Of a stretch of DNA of 64,000 nt, positions 8,603 to 16,736 are shown piece by piece. The notes under the pieces were generated by a model. The model was not told the origin of the DNA and ran no database searches. It saw only the letters and a list, made by a program, of their open reading frames with translations. Position 1 is the first letter of the stretch. Every line of letters begins with the position of its first letter. The translations under genes and the position numbers were made by a program. Origin of the DNA: JAUIAI01 sp963732405 (GTDB lineage: Bacteria; Pseudomonadota; Gammaproteobacteria; Burkholderiales; Burkholderiaceae_E); the NCBI GenBank assembly GCA_963732405.1, contig CAVSZG010000005.1:372001-436000 (forward strand), in the 5' to 3' direction.

Positions 8603-9790
8603 ATGCGTCTGGTCCATCCCATCCACATCCACCTGCGGCCGCTGGCCATGCTGGTCAGCGTCACTGCCCTGCTGGCCTGCGGCGGCGGCGACGTCGTATC
8701 GCCCGGCAGCGGCGGTACCGGCGACGTCACGACAACGGCCGTCGGCCCGATCACCGGGTTCGGGTCGGTTGTCGTCAATGGCGTTCGCTACGACGATTCG
8801 TCGGCCTCGGTTGCCAATGAACGCGGCGACAGTCTCGCCCGCGACGATCTGCGATTGGGCATGATGGTGGCCGTGCAGGGCAACTCGAGCCAGTCCGGCA
8901 CCGGTCAGGCCGACTCGATCACGGTATTTAGCGAAATCAAAGGCGTGATCAGCACCCTCACAGCCGATGGCTTCGTCGTCAACGGCACGGCCGTTCGCCG
9001 CGTCACCAGCACCTTGATCGACGGTGCAGCAAACCTTGCAGTGGGCGATTTCGTCGAAGTCTATGGCGTATTCGATGCGTCCAACAATGCCGTGATCGCT
9101 ACCCGTATCGAGAAAAAATCGGCAGATGACTTCAAGCTGCGGGGCCGGGTGTCGAGCTGGAACCCGGGCACCTCGACCTTCACCCTGGGCACAACGGCTG
9201 TCAGTTATGCGGGAACCAGTCTGCCGGGCGGCTTCGCAGAAGGCGTTTCCGTACGCGCCTATGCTACCGGCGGGCCATCGGCGGATGTCTGGTCCGTCGC
9301 CGATATCCGACTCGTCGATGATCAATCGCGGTTGTCGGGCCAGCGGATCGAGATCAAGGGCGTGGTTACCGCCTATACCGGCATTGCCGACTTCATTCTG
9401 GGCGACATTCCCGTCGATGGCTCCGGCGCGACGATTCGAGACGGTATCGCGGCCGACGTTCGGCAAGGCGCCTGGCTGGAGGTCGAGGGCAGCCTGATCG
9501 ACGGGCGACTCATCGCGACCGACATCGAGATCGAAGACGGCCCGGGTTCTTCCGGCAACGGCGTGAGCGGCGAGTTCGAGATCAAGGGATTGATCACCAA
9601 TTTTGTCTCGCCCGCCGACTTCATGGTCCGCAACACGCGGGTCGACGCGAGCCAGTCCCCGACGTTCGAAGACGGCGATGCCGACCAACTGGCCAACGGT
9701 GTCTGTGTCGAAATCAAGGGACTACCCGTAGCGAACACGAATGAGCTCGTGATCAGGGCCCAGGAGGTCAAGTTCGACAACGATTGCTGA
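8603..9790 (+). CDS. DUF5666 domain-containing lipoprotein
   Basis: A 395-residue exported protein. The N-terminus has a hydrophobic stretch ending in a lipobox-like LLAC-GGG at about residue 26, suggesting a lipid-anchored periplasmic protein. The rest is built from about five repeats of the DUF5666 type (ITGFGSVVVNG, IKGVISTLTADGFVVNG, LRGRVSSWNPGTSTFTLG, IKGVVTAYTGIADFILG, IKGLITNFVSPADFMV), each a small beta-rich OB-like unit of 60-80 residues. AGGAG lies nine bases upstream of the ATG. It follows the DUF6502 gene immediately and is almost certainly cotranscribed. The ligand and function of the repeats are unknown. Confidence 0.88.
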   Translation: MRLVHPIHIHLRPLAMLVSVTALLACGGGDVVSPGSGGTGDVTTTAVGPITGFGSVVVNGVRYDDSSASVANERGDSLARDDLRLGMMVAVQGNSSQSGTGQADSITVFSEIKGVISTLTADGFVVNGTAVRRVTSTLIDGAANLAVGDFVEVYGVFDASNNAVIATRIEKKSADDFKLRGRVSSWNPGTSTFTLGTTAVSYAGTSLPGGFAEGVSVRAYATGGPSADVWSVADIRLVDDQSRLSGQRIEIKGVVTAYTGIADFILGDIPVDGSGATIRDGIAADVRQGAWLEVEGSLIDGRLIATDIEIEDGPGSSGNGVSGEFEIKGLITNFVSPADFMVRNTRVDASQSPTFEDGDADQLANGVCVEIKGLPVANTNELVIRAQEVKFDNDC

Positions 9791-9792
9791 TG

Positions 9793-9828
9793 TGAATGAC
9801 GCCATCTCACGTCGATGGCGTGCATTCA
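9793..9828 (+). terminator. Hairpin after the DUF5666 gene, possible terminator
   Basis: An inverted repeat with a CGCCATC/GATGGCG core and outer TGAATG/CATTCA arms begins two bases after the DUF5666 stop codon, with a 7-base loop. No T-run follows, so it may act as a weak terminator or as an mRNA 3' stabiliser. Confidence 0.4.
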
Positions 9829-10036
9829 TGGCTATCTCGCCCTGCGATGAGGTGGATTATCACCTGAATTGAGGACGGCCGAACCGCCAACCCGCACTAC
9901 GATCGGGGAAACGAACCCATAGTCAATCACACGACCGATGCCAGCCAGCATTTCCCATTGATCGCCCGCGGTTCGCTGCGTCCGTTCAACCCATCTGCAT
10001 CGGATCCGATCATCATCCACTGTGCAGGAGTAGAAC

Positions 10037-11872
10037 ATGGCGACAAAGAAGGCGGCCCGATCGCGGGGCACAACCCGACAATCGGCCACCGCAGCCAGCA
10101 AAACGGCGAGCAAAAAAGCCCCTGCCGGAGCACGCGTCACGCGCACCCGCGGTCCCGGCAGGCGGACTCACAAGGCCGCCACGACCGGCTCGACCATCCC
10201 GCCGCTGCTGTTCGCCCAGGTTTCGCCTCGGTCGATCGGAGGCGTGTCGATGTTCGACGTGGCCGGACCCATCGGCGCGGACATCGTGGGCCATTTCATG
10301 TCCGACAGCGATGTCATGAGGCGCACCGCCGCGGCGCTCGAAGAGGCCGGGTTTCAGATCCTGCAAATCTCGCCCTACACGATCAATATCGCGGCGCCGA
10401 TTCCGACCTACGAAAAGGCGCTGCATACCCAGATCATTGCCCGCGAACTGGAAACCATGAAAAGTGGTGCCACCGTCGAGTCCGCCACCTACTTCACTTG
10501 CACCGATGCGCCCCGCTTCGGCCTCATCTCGACCGAAGGCACGCCATTGCAGAACCTGATCGAAGGCATCGCGATCGAGGAGCCGCGCTATTTTTTCGCG
10601 GCCAATGCCATGCCGCCCAAACAGGCCTACTGGCATCTGACGGTCCCTCATGATGTGTCGCTGGGCTGCAATGCGGACAAGGCGCACCGCAGTGGTATCA
10701 CGGGTGCGGGCATCAGGATCGCGATGGTCGACAGTGGCCAGTTCGCCCATCCGTTTTTTTCGGCTCGCGGCTACCGGGTCAATCCGGTTACGCTCGGACC
10801 AGGCGCAGCCAATCCGGCTGACGACGAGAATGGCCATGGCACCGCCGAGTCAGCGAATATTTTCGCGGTGGCACCAGATATCGAACTGTGGCCCGTGAAG
10901 ATCAACTTCGCAAACTCGACCGCCTCTTTCAATGCCGCGGTAGGCCTGAATCCGGCGATCATTACCTGCAGCTGGGGCAGCAGCGTGCGCAACGGCCCCT
11001 TGTCGGCCGCGAATCAGGCATTGGCTGTCGCGATCGCCGATGCGGTCGCGCGAGGCATCGTCGTGATTTTCTCGGCCGGCAACGGGCACTTCGGCTTTCC
11101 CGGCCAGCATCCCGATGTCATCTCAGCGGGAGGCGTCTATCTGGACGAGAACGGCGCATTGCGTGCCTCCGACTATGCGAGCGGCTTTGCCAGTGCCATC
11201 TATCCGGGTCGTAACGCGCCCGACGTCTGTGGCCTGGTCGGCATGCGCCCCCGCGCGGCCTACATCATGCTGCCCCTTCAGCCCGGCTGCGAAATCGATA
11301 CCGGTCTGGCCGGGGGCACCCATCCGAATGGCGATGAAACGGCGAACGATGATGGTTGGGCCGCGATCAGCGGCACCTCCGCCGCTGCGCCGCAGTTGGC
11401 CGGAGCGGCCGCCCTGGTCAAGCAGGCCTGCCCGAGGCTGACGCCCGCCGAGGTACGCGATATTCTGGTGCGCACGGCGGTCGACGTGACCACGGGCAAC
11501 TGCAACCCGGCCTCCGGTGGTGCCGCCGCGGGCCCTGGCACCGACATCGCGACCGGTTCGGGTCTGGTCGACGCCAGTGCGGCGGTTCTGGTCGCCAAGG
11601 TTCGTTGCCTGGGGCCCATCAGACCCGTCGAACCGATCCGGCCCGTAGAACCGGTACGACCGGTGCGCCCGATCGAGCCGGTGAACCCGGTCCGTACGAT
11701 CGGGCCGGTGAATCCCCTGCGTCCCACCCAGGACGATGCCGCTTACCGATCGGCACCAGCCGCGACGGCCCAAGATCCGCAACCCGGGCCAACGCGGCCG
11801 TCCCTGACCGACGCCGATGTCGCAGCGCTCGAGGAGATGGTGATCAAGCGCAAATTCGATCCGACCCGCTGA
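10037..11872 (+). CDS. S8 family subtilisin-like serine peptidase with basic N-tail and Pro/Arg repeat
   Basis: A 611-residue S8 peptidase with a complete triad: Asp in AMVDSG (about 231), His in NGHGTAES (about 266) and Ser in SGTSAAAP (about 447), plus the oxyanion Asn in SAGNGH. There is no signal peptide; the first 50 residues are a Lys/Arg/Ala/Thr-rich basic tail. Residues about 90-140 look like a ferredoxin-like protease prodomain. After the catalytic domain comes a Pro-Arg-Val/Ile-Glu repeat region (about 526-563, units such as PIRPVE). AGGAG is six bases before the ATG. Two small genes follow on the same strand, the second resembling the prodomain. Targets are unknown; cytoplasmic location is inferred. 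Confidence 0.9.
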   Translation: MATKKAARSRGTTRQSATAASKTASKKAPAGARVTRTRGPGRRTHKAATTGSTIPPLLFAQVSPRSIGGVSMFDVAGPIGADIVGHFMSDSDVMRRTAAALEEAGFQILQISPYTINIAAPIPTYEKALHTQIIARELETMKSGATVESATYFTCTDAPRFGLISTEGTPLQNLIEGIAIEEPRYFFAANAMPPKQAYWHLTVPHDVSLGCNADKAHRSGITGAGIRIAMVDSGQFAHPFFSARGYRVNPVTLGPGAANPADDENGHGTAESANIFAVAPDIELWPVKINFANSTASFNAAVGLNPAIITCSWGSSVRNGPLSAANQALAVAIADAVARGIVVIFSAGNGHFGFPGQHPDVISAGGVYLDENGALRASDYASGFASAIYPGRNAPDVCGLVGMRPRAAYIMLPLQPGCEIDTGLAGGTHPNGDETANDDGWAAISGTSAAAPQLAGAAALVKQACPRLTPAEVRDILVRTAVDVTTGNCNPASGGAAAGPGTDIATGSGLVDASAAVLVAKVRCLGPIRPVEPIRPVEPVRPVRPIEPVNPVRTIGPVNPLRPTQDDAAYRSAPAATAQDPQPGPTRPSLTDADVAALEEMVIKRKFDPTR

Positions 11873-11882
11873 GGACGTGATC

Positions 11883-12089
11883 ATGGCCGGCAGGGGATCC
11901 GTCAGGGCGTGCGGCTCGCCACGCCTCGCCCATGCCCTGCCCCATGTGGCGTTCGCGGGCGAGCGCTCGTTCACCGAAGCACGCTATGGCAGCCTGGAAT
12001 CGGCGGGATGTCACACCGGGGAGCGCCGCGATGATGCATCATCGGAGCTGCGTCGCATCATCCCGATCGCCGCCCACGCAACCGTCTAA
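11883..12089 (+). CDS. Small hypothetical protein between protease and prodomain-like gene
   Basis: A 68-codon open frame from ATG 11883, preceded by AGGA seven bases upstream and ending 10 bases before the next gene. Third codon positions are GC-rich like those of its neighbours, which is the main support. No family, signal peptide or transmembrane segment is recognised. Position suggests cotranscription with the S8 protease. It may not be a true gene. Confidence 0.35.
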   Translation: MAGRGSVRACGSPRLAHALPHVAFAGERSFTEARYGSLESAGCHTGERRDDASSELRRIIPIAAHATV

Positions 12090-12099
12090 GAGGCTGACC

Positions 12100-12486
12100 A
12101 TGCCTGATTCCCCGATGGTCGCCGCCCTGGTCATTCTGGCCGGCGCGCCGACCGATCCAAGCGCCGCTGTTGCAAGCAACATCAAGGCCTTGCGTGCCCC
12201 GACCGAGATCGTCTCGCGGGCACGGCTGGCGTTCGAAAATCTGGGTTTCCGATCGCATCCCGGCGCCGGTCATGCATTCAGCATCGAAGCCGATGCCGAT
12301 CGGTTCGAAACCACCTTCAATGTCCGGCTGCGGGCCAGGGACGACGGCGGGATGCAGGCCGCCACACCGGGCGGCGAGCCGCTGCCCTCGCTACCCCTGG
12401 ATACCTTGCCCGCTTCGCTGCGCACCCAGCTCGATGCCGTGGTGTTCTCCGATCCGCCCGCCTTCGGGCCAGGCCTTATGCCGTGA
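12100..12486 (+). CDS. Stand-alone protease-prodomain-like protein
   Basis: A 128-residue protein. The block ARLAFENLGFRSHPGAGH followed by FSIEADADRFETTFNVRL (residues about 42-77) parallels residues 96-135 of the upstream S8 protease (AALEEAGFQILQISPYT, then INIAAPIPTYEKALHTQI) in spacing and hydrophobic pattern: helix, glycine-containing turn, strand, second helix. This resembles the ferredoxin-like propeptides of S8/S53 peptidases, which act as folding chaperones and inhibitors. No peptidase domain is attached. The ATG at 12100 is preceded by AGAGG; longer upstream readings have untypical composition. It is probably the third gene of the protease unit. A trans-acting inhibitor or chaperone role is inference. 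Confidence 0.6.
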   Translation: MPDSPMVAALVILAGAPTDPSAAVASNIKALRAPTEIVSRARLAFENLGFRSHPGAGHAFSIEADADRFETTFNVRLRARDDGGMQAATPGGEPLPSLPLDTLPASLRTQLDAVVFSDPPAFGPGLMP

Positions 12487-12667
12487 CCGTGGCTGCGCGC
12501 CAGCGCCCCATCCGCCTGTACAAGGCTGACCTTCGCGCCTGGCGATTCCATGTTGCTCCTCGGCGGCATGTTGGCACACCGCGTGCCCGCCACTCAGGGC
12601 CGGCGACGACGCGTGGTGTCATTGATGTGCTTACCGCTACTGGCGGACTGATCCGGGAAAACAAACC

Positions 12668-13906
12668 TCAGCGTTGAGCCGCCAGCAGATCCCGAACGTC
12701 GTGCAAGCCGTGGGTGGCACGCTTCCACCACTGCGAGAATGAATCGCAGCGCTGCTCGACCGGCGGAAACAATGACGCCGCCGGGTCGCAGTCGGCCAGA
12801 CCGCCCAACCAGGGTGCCAGGTGCGGCTCGTCGGTGCTGTGCACGCGTCGCGCCCTGCCCAGTACCTTGCCGATCGATGAGGCCGGCCCATACCACCGTC
12901 GGGAAGCAAGTTCGGTCATCCGCGAATTCACAAAACGCCAGCGATGCTCGGACCATGGCCATTGCCGATGAAAATCGGCCACGTAGATGCCCACGATGAG
13001 CGCATCCGTCGGGCAGTCGGCCGGCAATTCACCCAGACTCCAGGGGTGGACCAGCCAGACATCCTCACCGGCGATGGCATCGGCTTCGCGCGCGATGGTG
13101 TCCTGGGCCTGATCGTCGAGCATGTGGAGGGCCGGGTCATCGACGGGACGGTCGGTCACGACGGGCTCGACCGCTGCCGCAGCAACCGCAGTGGATCCAC
13201 GTCGAGACAGCTCAGGCGGGATCGGCTCGGTCGCGATTCGCGCGAGCTCGTCGTACGAGGTGTCGATCACGGTACCCGGACTGTGCCAGGGGGACGGCGC
13301 GAACCGCGCCACATTGTCGGCATTGAACAGATAAGGCTGCCGACTGGCCGTGCCGGCAATCCACTGCCAGCTCAGGTGATTGCTCGCGAGATCACCATCG
13401 AGCAGGTGGCTGTATAGCCAGTCCGCGCCGACCCGCCAATGCACCTTGCGCAGATGAACGACATAACTGGCCAGCCACATGCGCGCATGATTGTGCAGCA
13501 GGCCGGTCCGATACAGCAGGCGAACGGCCTGATCGACCACGGGCACGCCCGTATTGCCCTCGCGGATATCGACCGGCAGAGTGGGTGAATAGGCCTGATC
13601 GGGCAGCGGTCCGCTGTGTAGCGACGTCAGAATACCGGCACCCTGCTGCTGCCAGACATGACGAAAATAAGCGCGCCAGCCCAGTTCGAAGACGAAGCGG
13701 TGCTGTACGCCGAGTGGATCACGCAATGCCACATCGGCCAACACCTGAGCCGAGCTGACCAAACCGTGGGTGATATAGGGCGACAGGCCCGTGACGGCAC
13801 CATCGAGCCAATTGCGGGTGCGCGCATAGTCGGCGGGCCGAATTGCCGCGATACGTGTCCGCGCCGCCTCGAGCGTGGGCGCGATCAGGCTCGCTGGTTC
13901 AGCCAT
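12668..13906 (-). CDS. FAD-binding photolyase/cryptochrome homologue lacking the N-terminal antenna domain
   Basis: A 412-residue protein that starts directly in the photolyase FAD-binding fold: GLSPYITHGLVSS near residue 40, FELGWRAYFRHVW near 75 and VVDQAVRLLYRTGLLHNHARMW to SNHLSWQWIAG from about 125 to 185. The usual N-terminal Rossmann-like antenna domain is absent. After an Ala/Pro/Asp-rich linker (about 225-275) a second region beginning WLVHPWSLGELP has the look of an alpha/beta domain, so the domain order may be reversed. The ATG at 13906 overlaps the stop of the upstream Fe-S photolyase by 8 bases. Blue-light DNA repair or sensing is likely; substrate unknown. Confidence 0.82.
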   Translation of the reverse strand: MAEPASLIAPTLEAARTRIAAIRPADYARTRNWLDGAVTGLSPYITHGLVSSAQVLADVALRDPLGVQHRFVFELGWRAYFRHVWQQQGAGILTSLHSGPLPDQAYSPTLPVDIREGNTGVPVVDQAVRLLYRTGLLHNHARMWLASYVVHLRKVHWRVGADWLYSHLLDGDLASNHLSWQWIAGTASRQPYLFNADNVARFAPSPWHSPGTVIDTSYDELARIATEPIPPELSRRGSTAVAAAAVEPVVTDRPVDDPALHMLDDQAQDTIAREADAIAGEDVWLVHPWSLGELPADCPTDALIVGIYVADFHRQWPWSEHRWRFVNSRMTELASRRWYGPASSIGKVLGRARRVHSTDEPHLAPWLGGLADCDPAASLFPPVEQRCDSFSQWWKRATHGLHDVRDLLAAQR

Positions 13907-15485
13907 CGGTCTGCGGTCCCTGCCCTGACGGTCGTCCGATCCCGCCGCCACGGATGGCCGCCGCCCGCTCGATCACGGCCTGCCGTTGCGCGTCATTCAG
14001 CCGGGCCAGATTCCTGACCTGCAGGCTGGTGCGCGGATTGGCCGCCAGCAAGGTCTCATGCCGCATCATAAAGTCCCAATACAGCGTGGTGAAAGGACAG
14101 GCTCGATCACCACTGCGCTGCGCCGGATCGTACCGGCAGCTTGCGCAGTACGGGCTCATGCGCTGGATATACCGGCCGGTCGCGATGTAGGGTTTGCTCG
14201 CCATCACGCCACCGTCTGCGTACTGGCTCATGCCCAGGGTATTGGGCAACTCGACCCATTCGACCGCGTCGACATACACCGCCAGATACCAGGCGTGAAC
14301 CTGCCGTGGCCGCACGCCCAGCAGCAAGGCATACAGACCGGTAACCATCAATCGCTGGATGTGGTTGGCATAACCATGGTTGAGTGTGTGGACGAGCACA
14401 TCACGCAGGCAGGCCATGTCGGTCTCACCGCTCCAGTACCAGGCTGGCAGGTCCTGGTCGGCCTCGAGCGGGTTGCTATCGAGGTAATCCGGCATGCGCG
14501 TCCAATAGACACCACGTACGTATTCCCGCCAACCCAGCACCTGACGCACGAAGCCTTCGACGCTGGCCAGCGGCGCCCTTCCCTGACGAAAGGCCTGCTC
14601 AGCTGCATCGACCACTTCGCGCGGATTCAGAAGCTTGAGGTTGAGTGCGGCCGACAATTGGGCGTGGTAGAGCCACGGATCGCCCGGCCACATGGCGTCC
14701 TGATACGGCCCGAACGAGGGCAGGCGACTCCCGATGAATGCCTGGAGGCTGTCCAGCGCCTGCGCCCGCGTGAGCGGCCAGGCAAACGAGTGAAGCCGGC
14801 CGGGATGGTCACCGAACCGCTCATTGACCAGCCTGATTACCTCGCGCGTGACCGCATCGGGTTCGAACAGGGGGCGGGTCGGTACCGGCCCGGGCCCTGC
14901 AGCACTGAAGGCCTCGCGATTCTCGGCATCAAAATTCCATCGACCGCCCAGAGGTTTCGCTGGCGTAGCGGTCGTGTCCATCAGCACGCCATGGCGCTGT
15001 CGCAGATCGCGATAGAAATATTCCATGCGCAAGGACCGGCGACCTTTTGCATACGCGGCAAACTCGCGCACCGTCACATAAAAATGACGATCGTCGCGAA
15101 TGTCCAGCGGCAGGCCGCTCGCTCGGGCCACCGCCTTGATCGTCTGCAGTACGCGCCAGTCACCCGGCGCCGTCATGATCAGGGCAGACGGCCGCAGCCG
15201 ATCGATATCGGCCTGCAACTGCGCCCCCAGACTTGCGCGATTGCCCGGCGCGTCCAGCCGTGCGTAGTGCAACCCACGCCCGGCCTCTCTCAAGGCCTGC
15301 GCGAAATGCCGCATGGCCGCCAGAAACAGCACGATCCGGGGTTTGGCCGACCACACATGAGTCGACTCCTCCTCAACCTCGGCCATCCAGACGGCATCAC
15401 GCGCGGCATCAAAACCGTCGAAGGCGGCCGCATTCAGGTCGAGCTGATCACCCAGCACGATGATCAGTGAACGCAACTCAGGCAT
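13899..15485 (-). CDS. Fe-S bacterial cryptochrome/photolyase (PhrB-type, (6-4) photolyase-like)
   Basis: A 528-residue member of the FeS-BCP family, which contains proven prokaryotic (6-4) photolyases using FAD, a ribolumazine antenna and a [4Fe-4S] cluster. The N-terminal domain starts LRSLIIVLGDQL (residues about 3-15); the C-terminal domain shows YANHIQRLMVTGLYALLLG and NTLGMSQYADGG. Four cysteines fit the cluster ligands: one in DMACLRDVL, and three in YCASCRYDPAQRSGDRAC. It would repair UV-induced (6-4) photoproducts. The start is either ATG 15485 or GTG 15491. It is the first gene of a two-gene overlapping light-repair unit, divergent from the deacetylase gene. Confidence 0.92.
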   Translation of the reverse strand: MPELRSLIIVLGDQLDLNAAAFDGFDAARDAVWMAEVEEESTHVWSAKPRIVLFLAAMRHFAQALREAGRGLHYARLDAPGNRASLGAQLQADIDRLRPSALIMTAPGDWRVLQTIKAVARASGLPLDIRDDRHFYVTVREFAAYAKGRRSLRMEYFYRDLRQRHGVLMDTTATPAKPLGGRWNFDAENREAFSAAGPGPVPTRPLFEPDAVTREVIRLVNERFGDHPGRLHSFAWPLTRAQALDSLQAFIGSRLPSFGPYQDAMWPGDPWLYHAQLSAALNLKLLNPREVVDAAEQAFRQGRAPLASVEGFVRQVLGWREYVRGVYWTRMPDYLDSNPLEADQDLPAWYWSGETDMACLRDVLVHTLNHGYANHIQRLMVTGLYALLLGVRPRQVHAWYLAVYVDAVEWVELPNTLGMSQYADGGVMASKPYIATGRYIQRMSPYCASCRYDPAQRSGDRACPFTTLYWDFMMRHETLLAANPRTSLQVRNLARLNDAQRQAVIERAAAIRGGGIGRPSGQGPQTDG

Positions 15486-15712
15486 CTTCACCGGTCAGAA
15501 TCCACCTCGATCGGCGCAGGTGTCGCTCGATCGGCATTCACTGAATGACATCCGAGCTGACCGACGAAGCGCTCGGCCAGACCGTCATCGATCTGGCTGA
15601 TGCGCTCACCGGCGCTCCCAACAGACAACGAAGTCGGAGTATATTGCAGTGCAATGTGAACGGGCAAATCGCGGCCCGGCACTGATTCAGACCCTGAGCC
15701 GACGAGGAGTTC

Positions 15713-16639
15713 ATGCTGTCCGCCTACATCACGCATGCCGATTGCGCCCGTCACGATATGGGGGCCTATCACCCGGAATGCCCCGAGCGACTGGCCGCGA
15801 TCAACGACCATCTGCTGGTCAAAGGCCTGCTCGATTTCATGATGCCCTTCGATGCGCCGCTGGCGACCGAGGAGCAGTTGGGCCGGGCCCACAGCGCCCT
15901 GTATGTGCGCGAGATTATCGCCGCCTCACCCGCCGAAGGGCTGCACGCGCTGGACCCGGATACGAGCATGAACCCGCACACCCTGAGCGCGGCCTTGCGC
16001 GCGGCCGGCGCGGCCGTGCAGGCCACCGACCTGGTGCTGGGTGGCCAGGCGGCCACCGCTTTCTGCAGTGTCCGCCCGCCGGGCCATCACGCCGAACGTG
16101 CCGCAGCCATGGGATTCTGCTTCTTCAACAACGTGGCCGTGGGCATACGCCATGCGCTGGATGTGCATGGCCTGTCGCGGGTCGCCCTGATCGATTTCGA
16201 CGTGCATCACGGCAATGGCAGCGAGGACATCTTTCACGATGATGACCGCGTCCTGATGTGCTCGACCTTCGAAACCGGGCTCTACCCGTTCAGTGGCGAT
16301 GAACCGGCGGGTCCGAACATGATCAATGTCGGCCTGGACCGACGTGCCGATGGCCAGGCATTCCGAGCTGCGGTCACCGACCGTTGGCTGCCGGCGCTCG
16401 AGGCCTTTCGGCCCGACATCATCTTCATCTCGGCAGGCTTTGATGCCCATCGCGAAGACGACATGGGCAACCTCGCATTGACCGAAGCCGACTACGCCTG
16501 GGTGACCCGACAGATCATGGACGTGGCCAGGCGTCACTGCCAGGGACGCGTGGTCTCGTGTCTGGAAGGCGGCTATGCACTGAGCGCCCTGGCCCGCAGC
16601 GTAGCCGCGCATATACGCGTGCTGATCGGCGCCGACTGA
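15713..16639 (+). CDS. Histone deacetylase family protein (class II-like lysine deacetylase)
   Basis: A 308-residue zinc-dependent amidohydrolase of the HDAC/AcuC/acetylpolyamine amidohydrolase superfamily. Visible motifs are HPECPERL near residue 20, RPPGHHA near 121 (charge-relay His pair), DFDVHHGNG near 162 (zinc-binding Asp and His), SAGFDAH near 240 (zinc Asp) and the EGGY loop near 282 (catalytic Tyr). GAGGAG-like purines lie just upstream of the ATG. The next gene on the same strand encodes a Pat-type lysine acetyltransferase, so removal of acetyl groups from metabolic enzymes such as acyl-CoA synthetases is the likely job, although small-molecule substrates cannot be excluded. Confidence 0.93.
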   Translation: MLSAYITHADCARHDMGAYHPECPERLAAINDHLLVKGLLDFMMPFDAPLATEEQLGRAHSALYVREIIAASPAEGLHALDPDTSMNPHTLSAALRAAGAAVQATDLVLGGQAATAFCSVRPPGHHAERAAAMGFCFFNNVAVGIRHALDVHGLSRVALIDFDVHHGNGSEDIFHDDDRVLMCSTFETGLYPFSGDEPAGPNMINVGLDRRADGQAFRAAVTDRWLPALEAFRPDIIFISAGFDAHREDDMGNLALTEADYAWVTRQIMDVARRHCQGRVVSCLEGGYALSALARSVAAHIRVLIGAD

Positions 16640-16736
16640 CGCCTGGCCGGACTGTCACACGGGTGTGGGTCGCTCGCACGCCGCTGCAGTCAAGGCCCGG
16701 CGCAACCTCCTCTTCCAAGCCCCAAGAGCCTGACTC

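Noticed and set aside
12487..12667. Terminator between the convergent prodomain-like gene and photolyase homologue
   Set aside because: No convincing stem with T-run was found in these 180 bases; nothing else is visible there.
13986..15470. Long plus-strand open frame opposite the Fe-S photolyase
   Set aside because: Its composition is the antisense shadow of a GC-rich gene; it has no recognisable domain, whereas the minus strand carries clear photolyase motifs.
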